In this document: piece by piece, positions 59,583-64,000 of the stretch | Layout of the letters: each line of letters starts with the position of its first letter | Position numbering within the stretch: the stretch's first letter is position 1 | Source of the DNA: a virus | IMG/VR virus record: IMGVR_UViG_3300022746_000016 | Span: 102,548 to 166,547 of that record | Direction: 5' to 3' (one strand) | DNA length: 64,000 nucleotides | The notes under the pieces: model-generated | The model's database searches: none | What the model saw: the letters and a program-made list of their open reading frames with translations, nothing else | Told to the model about the DNA's origin: nothing | Made by a program: the position numbers and the translations under genes

Positions 59583-60091
59583 CTATTAAAACCGTATGCA
59601 AATCTTGGTGAAGGTGAATGTACGCAATGCCAAAGTAAATTATTTTTATCTACTTTGAATTCTCTCTGAGTCCATCCAATATAATCCATATCGTCAACAA
59701 TAGTACCTGTAAATGGATCTTTATATCTGAAAATCCCAGGTTTATTGGTAAAAATAATGTAGACTCTAGTTCCAACATTATCTGAGTTTGTGTGCCAATC
59801 TATGCAACTATTTTGAGTATAATACATTGTGTTAGTGCAAGATTTAGCTCCAAGAATATCGATAACTTCTTTTACGAAAGGTTGATCTTTTCTTTGCATA
59901 TCAAATGCACCAAAATTCATAGATGCTTTAGTATTATCTTGCGTCTTTGGAATAGCAGTTATAAAATTATCGAATGCTAATTTACTGACATTACCAATAG
60001 GCTTACCTTTAGCAAATTCTAATCCAAAGTTTTTAATTTCTTCTGTCAGAATTTTAATGATATTTTCTGATGGAATAGATTTCTTAATCAT
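59579..60091 (-). CDS. Probable 2OG oxygenase-like protein with HxN site
   Basis: A 170-residue protein. SCIDWHTNSDNVGTRVYIIF has H100 followed by N102 where HxD is normal; D104 may replace it. LLWHCVHSPSPRFAYGF has H155 or H158 and R163 in the places of the distal His and the 2-oxoglutarate Arg. The middle FRYKDPFTGTIVDDMDYIGW is conserved-looking. Either it is an active variant or a degenerate binding protein. It overlaps the glycosyltransferase above by eight bases and the KpsS-like gene below by ATGA. Confidence 0.6.
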   Translation of the reverse strand: MIKKSIPSENIIKILTEEIKNFGLEFAKGKPIGNVSKLAFDNFITAIPKTQDNTKASMNFGAFDMQRKDQPFVKEVIDILGAKSCTNTMYYTQNSCIDWHTNSDNVGTRVYIIFTNKPGIFRYKDPFTGTIVDDMDYIGWTQREFKVDKNNLLWHCVHSPSPRFAYGFNR

Positions 60092-60830
60092 TATTTCTCC
60101 AATTATCTGATATCCACTTCACAGCTTGTTTATCTATGTATTCTAATTCTAAAACTTGATGCTGACTTGGAAACCCATGGAAAGAACAAATCATACCGTT
60201 TTCTGGTGGTTTATATCCTCTATAAATGTTTTGGTTATATACATTTATATCATCTCGTTTATGTCCGAACCTAAAAGACCAAATCCACTCATTTGGTAAA
60301 ATTTTAATATCTTTTTGGTTTCTACTTAAGTGGTATAATGCAATAAGAGGTTGTTCATTACCTCTAATAAGTTTATACCCACTAGCTACTTTTTTCTTAA
60401 AGAAATCAAAAAAGTCGTACCAATATTTTGGATTAAATACCATTACTGCGCCATGATATGTTGTAATATCTCTCTTTAAAAAATCAAGAGACATACACCA
60501 CTTTTCTTCAGGGAATATAAACAGAGGATCTAAAGATGAGACAATAACTACATCTAAGTCTAAGTATAATGTTTTTCGTTCAGGTAGTGTCCCCTTAACA
60601 AACATAGACTCTTTATACCATTGATTCTCATGAGAACCAACATCATGCAACCAATCTATCGGACATGGCTTACAAATCACTTCTTGTCTAATATTAGAAG
60701 GGTCATCTGTTATACAGTAAAAGTCAAACTCCATGGTAAGATTCCTCTTGACCATGGAGTATAGATTGTTTACATAATCACTTGTGTAAAGGGTTCCCCA
60801 CTTTACACATACCACGTTAACTTTTGACAT
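60084..60830 (-). CDS. Glycosyltransferase
   Basis: A 248-residue nucleotide-sugar transferase. VNVVCVKWGTLYTSDYVNNLYSMVKR at the start and LYLDLDVVIVSSLDPLF with DLD as the metal site are the family marks; GAVMVFNPKYW and GNEQPLIALYHL follow. It shares this plan with the first domain of the fusion at 15005-16333. It is the first of four enzyme genes in the fibre cluster, and its ATG overlaps the stop of the gene above (TAATG). I infer sugar transfer to a virion or host-surface target. Confidence 0.87.
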   Translation of the reverse strand: MSKVNVVCVKWGTLYTSDYVNNLYSMVKRNLTMEFDFYCITDDPSNIRQEVICKPCPIDWLHDVGSHENQWYKESMFVKGTLPERKTLYLDLDVVIVSSLDPLFIFPEEKWCMSLDFLKRDITTYHGAVMVFNPKYWYDFFDFFKKKVASGYKLIRGNEQPLIALYHLSRNQKDIKILPNEWIWSFRFGHKRDDINVYNQNIYRGYKPPENGMICSFHGFPSQHQVLELEYIDKQAVKWISDNWRNND

Positions 60831-61237
60831 TACTTAGCGTTAAGCATATTCTCAATTTGTTGTAACTCATCTTGTGTAACAACACCATCAGAAAGAATTT
60901 CTTTAATCTTAGGGTCATTTGGAAATAATGAAGCTAAATGTGTAACAAGATCTTGATATTTCTTTGTTTCAGCTTGAGTTATAGCCTGTTGAATTTGTTT
61001 CTGTTGTTCGATATATTCAATAACTTCTTTTGTTTCCATTTTAATTAGACCCAACTTATTTGGAATCATTGTGTCTGTAGATGGATCATAAAATAAATCA
61101 TGCCAATCTGTATCATCTGGAAACTGATCTACTGATTTTTCAATAGCTGTAGTTCCAGTGTGATTCATAAAAGATGGTATTGGTTCATTAGACCAAGCAT
61201 TAACGCTGTTATCTGAATCGTTAATCAAAAAATACAT
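60830..61237 (-). CDS. Small fibre-cluster protein
   Basis: A 135-residue protein, MYFLINDSDNSVNAWSNEPI, followed by a helical second half with heptad pattern (EVIEYIEQQKQIQQAITQAETKKYQDLVTHLASLF) and an acidic tail. The N-terminal part resembles small fibre-assembly proteins. AAGGAG lies nine bases before the ATG at 61237 and overlaps a GATAAATA element. A longer start is rejected. It may chaperone fibre folding, by context only. Confidence 0.7.
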   Translation of the reverse strand: MYFLINDSDNSVNAWSNEPIPSFMNHTGTTAIEKSVDQFPDDTDWHDLFYDPSTDTMIPNKLGLIKMETKEVIEYIEQQKQIQQAITQAETKKYQDLVTHLASLFPNDPKIKEILSDGVVTQDELQQIENMLNAK

Positions 61238-61250
61238 TTTATTTATCTCC

Positions 61251-61580
61251 TTAAGCTGAACCGATTGTTCTATAGTAAACACGAACTTGAATAGTACCAG
61301 CGTCAACCGTACTATCACCAGTAGTATCTACGTTGGCAGAACGATACCAACCAAATCCACCCAGTACCATAGTTGATGGACTTAAACCGAAGTTAAGAGT
61401 AGGACCAATCCAACTTGTTGGCACAGCATATGTAACTTCAGAAGCACTATAGTTTACTGTGCCTCTTATGTTTTGGCCAAGATATCCAGTAGCTTGAGAT
61501 CCACCAAGTAACGTTGGTCTTGTTGATTGTACTGTACCATCACCAAAAGTGATGTTACCGTTTCCTAATGTAACTGCCAT
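61251..61580 (-). CDS. Small fibre protein
   Basis: A 109-residue protein, MAVTLGNGNITFGDGTVQST, a start of a kind common at the ends or bases of aquatic phage fibres, followed by beta strands (GYLGQNIRGTVNYSASEVTYAVP) and VDAGTIQVRVYYRTIGSA. It lies six bases after the S74 fibre gene's stop side and in the same direction. It likely attaches to a fibre or baseplate; no exact role is visible. Confidence 0.75.
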   Translation of the reverse strand: MAVTLGNGNITFGDGTVQSTRPTLLGGSQATGYLGQNIRGTVNYSASEVTYAVPTSWIGPTLNFGLSPSTMVLGGFGWYRSANVDTTGDSTVDAGTIQVRVYYRTIGSA

Positions 61581-61586
61581 GAGTTA

Positions 61587-62864
61587 TTACCCCTTATTCT
61601 TTAGAAGTTCTACTTCTTTATTTAGTTCTTTAATCGCTGCGAATGCTAGAGCGCACAGCTTCTGATAATCTACTGCTAGAGTACCATCTTCACGATGACG
61701 AACAGCAATAGGGAATACTTCTTCTACGTCTTGGGCGACTACACCAAAGTCTGCTTTCTGAACAAAATAACCATCTTCACCACCATGGGCGGAGATATAT
61801 TCATCAGTCCAATCATACAACTTACCACCGATATGATTTACTTTAGAAAGTGCGTCTGGAATATCAGTGATATTTTCCTTTAGATTTTTATCTGAAGAAT
61901 AATATGCAACGATCTGGTTAGTTGCGCGAATTTCACCAGCAGTACCAGAACCAGCAGTACCGACACCTAGTGAGTTAAATTGTACGTTAGAAGTTGTAGC
62001 AACTGCTTGTCCGATAGAAACTGTCTTACCGACAACTGTAACGCCAGTACCAGCTACTGGACGAGCATCAGTATTGATAGTAATATCACCAGAAACGCCG
62101 TCAGCATTTGTGATTTGAATATCAGTACCAGCAACTAAAGTACGAGTAGATGCAGTACCAGCACCAGTACGAACGATAATACCAGTTGTTGTTAAACCAG
62201 CTACGGCAACCAAGTCTGCATCATATGCTTGAACGTCTGTACCGATGGCCAAACCTAAGTTCGTACGAGCAACCGCCATAGTAGAAGAACCAACAATAGT
62301 TCGACCAGTAGCAGTGAAGTCTGTAACAGAAGCAGTAGAAGCTGCAGTAAAGTATGGAATTTTATCTGCAGCAGATGTAACACCAGCCAGTGCAGCTAGG
62401 TCAGCATCGTATGCTTGAACGTCTGTACCAATAGCTAGCCCCAGAGAAGTTCTTGCTCCAGCAGCAGTTGTAGCGCCAGTACCACCGTTAGGGATAGACA
62501 GTGCTGTAGTAAGAGAGCTAATTGCGCCGCTAGTAATAGCAGCTTCACCAGAAAACTTACCAGAGAAGTTAGTAGCTGTGATTGTAGCACCAGAGAAGTT
62601 ACCTGTAGAGTCACGTGTGACTACAGAACTTTTATCTACTGCAACGGGCATACCAGAAGAGGTATTTAGACCGTCTAAGACGTCAGCGTCTAGACCAGAT
62701 CCAGTGCCATCTACAGTTAGCAATTTACTCAGAACATCGGCAGCAGTATAGCTAGTTGCTAATAGACGAGTACCAATGTCTGTATTGAGGCTACTAAAGT
62801 TATTGTCGACTTCCGTGTTGGTAAGTGGACTACCTTTAGTCGCTCTTAATGTAATTGTTGCCAT
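61587..62864 (-). CDS. Tail fibre protein with Peptidase_S74 chaperone end, second copy
   Basis: A 425-residue fibre. MATITLRATKGSPLTNTEVDNNFSSLNTDI is the attachment unit. The shaft has two near-identical units (LGLAIGTDVQAYDADLAALAG and LGLAIGTDVQAYDADLVAVAG). The C-terminal 105 residues are the self-cutting chaperone: SSDKNLKENI at 323-332 holds Ser and Lys, DFGVVAQDVEEVFP is the second family block, and a coiled coil ends it. It shares this end type with the fibre at 50142-51749 but not its shaft. AAAGGAAA precedes the ATG. Confidence 0.9.
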   Translation of the reverse strand: MATITLRATKGSPLTNTEVDNNFSSLNTDIGTRLLATSYTAADVLSKLLTVDGTGSGLDADVLDGLNTSSGMPVAVDKSSVVTRDSTGNFSGATITATNFSGKFSGEAAITSGAISSLTTALSIPNGGTGATTAAGARTSLGLAIGTDVQAYDADLAALAGVTSAADKIPYFTAASTASVTDFTATGRTIVGSSTMAVARTNLGLAIGTDVQAYDADLVAVAGLTTTGIIVRTGAGTASTRTLVAGTDIQITNADGVSGDITINTDARPVAGTGVTVVGKTVSIGQAVATTSNVQFNSLGVGTAGSGTAGEIRATNQIVAYYSSDKNLKENITDIPDALSKVNHIGGKLYDWTDEYISAHGGEDGYFVQKADFGVVAQDVEEVFPIAVRHREDGTLAVDYQKLCALAFAAIKELNKEVELLKNKG

Positions 62865-62883
62865 TTAAGGATTTCCTTTTGGT

Positions 62884-63117
62884 TCATTCTTTTATTTTTT
62901 TATCTAAAAGCTGTTGAAGCATTGATTTAATATCTTGCATCTCAGTCTTCAAATTTGTTATCTCTTGTGAGTTCTGTATGATTAAATTCTCACGATCCTC
63001 AGCCTTTTGGCGTCGGGTCATATATTCTTCATATTCTGTTCTGCTAGTATTTATAATGGCTCCGTTAGTTGTATCTCTAACTAAGCCATCATTACCAAGT
63101 ACCTTTAAGTAGTCCAT
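62884..63117 (-). CDS. Small coiled-coil protein
   Basis: A 77-residue protein. MDYLKVLGNDGLVRDTTNGAI is followed by a long helix with heptads (RENLIIQNSQEITNLKTEMQDIKSMLQQLLDKKI). I recall the same N-terminal GNDGLVRDTTNGAI block in small proteins of aquatic T4-like phages next to structural genes. The ATG overlaps the stop of the gene above (TAATG). It may be a trimeric connector; function unknown. Confidence 0.78.
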   Translation of the reverse strand: MDYLKVLGNDGLVRDTTNGAIINTSRTEYEEYMTRRQKAEDRENLIIQNSQEITNLKTEMQDIKSMLQQLLDKKIKE

Positions 63118-64000
63118 TATGGGCAGGCAATAATTCTCAAGTCTCTAATTACTGGAACTGCACAGCTATTTGTAGACTGCATAACGATCTTAATTACAAT
63201 ACCATCAAATGGTGTCATACCACTTAAAGAGTAGTCTGCATCATAGAATGCATCGTTACCGTTTTCTACCTTAGTGATTGTAGAATCTGGTGTGATCAGA
63301 GTATATTTAGTAGAAGCCAGTTGTGCGCTATCACCCAGAGAAGTCTTGTAGTAAACCTTAATATCAGCTTCGTTAGGGATATTAGCAGCGAACTTGATTC
63401 TCATATATGTAGAGCTAAAGTTAAACTTAACTGGAGTAGTTACATACTTGCTTGTAGTTGAGCTACCAGATGGAGCGATCTCGTCAAAGAACAATTCGCG
63501 TAGAGCAACGCTAACACCAGAAGTAGTAACAGATTCAACTGTACCAGTGAAACCACCAAGAGTGATAGTTGCAGTAGTACCGTTATCACTAAAGTTAGTA
63601 ACTAGGTATGTACCATTGTTACCAGAGTTAGAAGAACCAGCAAGAGTTACATAGCGTCCGATACCGATACTTGCCATCAAACCACGAACTGTAGAGTTTG
63701 TAGATGTAAAGCCAGTAGCAGTGAACGCATAAGCACCAGTAGAACCAGTGAAGATTGTCTTAGTGTCCAAAGCAGCTACGTTGGTATTAGCCTCAGTAGG
63801 AGAATTGATAGAGTTAGAGATAGCAACTAAACTCGCGCGAGCAGTATCAATCACTGGAGAAACTGCATCGTTAGTTGTAGAGATAAGAGCAGTAAATGTG
63901 ACTGACTTAGCGCCACCAAGAGCAGAGTTGACTTCGTTAATCTCAGAAGCGATAACACGTGGAGTATAGAAGTAAGTATCTTCCTTAACTAAGCAAGGAG
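63117..64000 (-). CDS. Large structural protein, 5' end outside window
   Basis: The C-terminal 293 residues of an open frame that continues past the right edge; no start is present. KEDTYFYTPRVIASEINEVNSALGG and SVTFTALISTTNDAVSPVIDTARASLVAISNSIN are followed by a beta-rich part (YVTTPVKFNFSSTYMRIKFAANIP, TPFDGIVIKIVMQSTNSCAVPVIRDLRIIACP). This looks like a baseplate or fibre-base protein of aquatic T4-like phages. An apparent start near 63854 is only an internal GTG. Exact T4 match not recognised. Confidence 0.8.
   Translation of the reverse strand, partial: PCLVKEDTYFYTPRVIASEINEVNSALGGAKSVTFTALISTTNDAVSPVIDTARASLVAISNSINSPTEANTNVAALDTKTIFTGSTGAYAFTATGFTSTNSTVRGLMASIGIGRYVTLAGSSNSGNNGTYLVTNFSDNGTTATITLGGFTGTVESVTTSGVSVALRELFFDEIAPSGSSTTSKYVTTPVKFNFSSTYMRIKFAANIPNEADIKVYYKTSLGDSAQLASTKYTLITPDSTITKVENGNDAFYDADYSLSGMTPFDGIVIKIVMQSTNSCAVPVIRDLRIIACP

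Noticed and set aside
63117-63854. A complete 245-residue gene starting near 63854
   Set aside because: The first codon is GTG without a ribosome site and the frame stays open to the window edge, so the gene is partial.
1-64000. tRNA genes, integrase or attachment sites, insertion sequences
   Set aside because: No cloverleaf with a T-loop, no recombinase gene and no terminal inverted repeats were noticed; a dedicated tRNA scan would be decisive.

Overview
The window is a continuous piece of a T4-like myovirus genome, probably of the aquatic, cyanophage-like branch. Evidence for T4-like: recognisable homologues of gp41, UvsX, gp43, gp30, DexA, RegA, gp62, gp44, gp45, gp46, gp47, gp55, UvsW, UvsY, gp23, gp22, gp21, gp20, gp19, gp18, gp17, gp15, gp14 and gp13, in T4-like order. 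Evidence for the aquatic branch: a 'CobS'-type AAA+ ATPase beside a vWA metallopeptidase-like protein, Hsp20, a thioredoxin, a DUF5664-type protein, LSm-like small proteins, and fibre genes with Peptidase_S74 ends. No photosynthesis or tRNA gene is visible, so the host cannot be named. Nearly everything is on the minus strand, so transcription runs from high to low coordinates. Only three GIY-YIG endonuclease genes are on the plus strand. Both ends of the window cut a gene.

Layout, left to right. 1-3240: a four-gene, end-to-end coupled cassette (TET/JBP dioxygenase, class II glutamine amidotransferase, GNAT acetyltransferase, amino acid:DNA transferase-like protein) that looks like a DNA base hypermodification pathway. 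3252-6642: gp41 helicase, UvsX, two small unknowns and thioredoxin, all with the cassette behind one sigma70-like promoter. 6692-7806: sulfotransferase plus 2OG oxygenase pair. 7842-11544: DNA polymerase gp43 flanked by two GIY-YIG endonuclease genes. 11523-14882: DexA, DNA ligase and six small genes. 15005-17839: glycosyltransferase-methyltransferase fusion, second sulfotransferase and radical SAM enzyme. 17842-19909: LSm-like protein, second GNAT, Hsp20 and small genes. 20017-20580: third GIY-YIG gene. 20581-23658: replication accessory operon RegA, gp62, gp44 and gp45. 23725-28821: small early genes and the AAA+/vWA pair. 28824-35971: gp46, gp47, a BCS1-like AAA+ ATPase, late sigma gp55, LSm-like protein and UvsW. 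35971-36408: UvsY. 36448-50140: head, neck and tail genes. 50142-64000: fibre and baseplate-type structural genes, interrupted at 58025-60830 by an AT-rich block of two 2OG oxygenases and two glycosyltransferases.

How the genes work together. Early and middle genes make the replisome, the recombination machinery and probably modified DNA. Gp55 and a set of TATAAATA or CTAAATA sites then appear to turn on virion genes. Recurrent sigma70-like promoters with a TTGCCT-type -35 box and exactly 17 bp spacing follow hairpin terminators at operon boundaries. Tight overlaps (TAATG, ATGA) couple translation within operons. Five small genes of 47-59 codons are included because their start signals and neighbour junctions support them; a sixth (49 aa) is reported at low confidence. 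There is no stretch above 300 bases without a gene. Start sites were moved from the longest possible frame to the ATG with the best Shine-Dalgarno sequence where this was clear.
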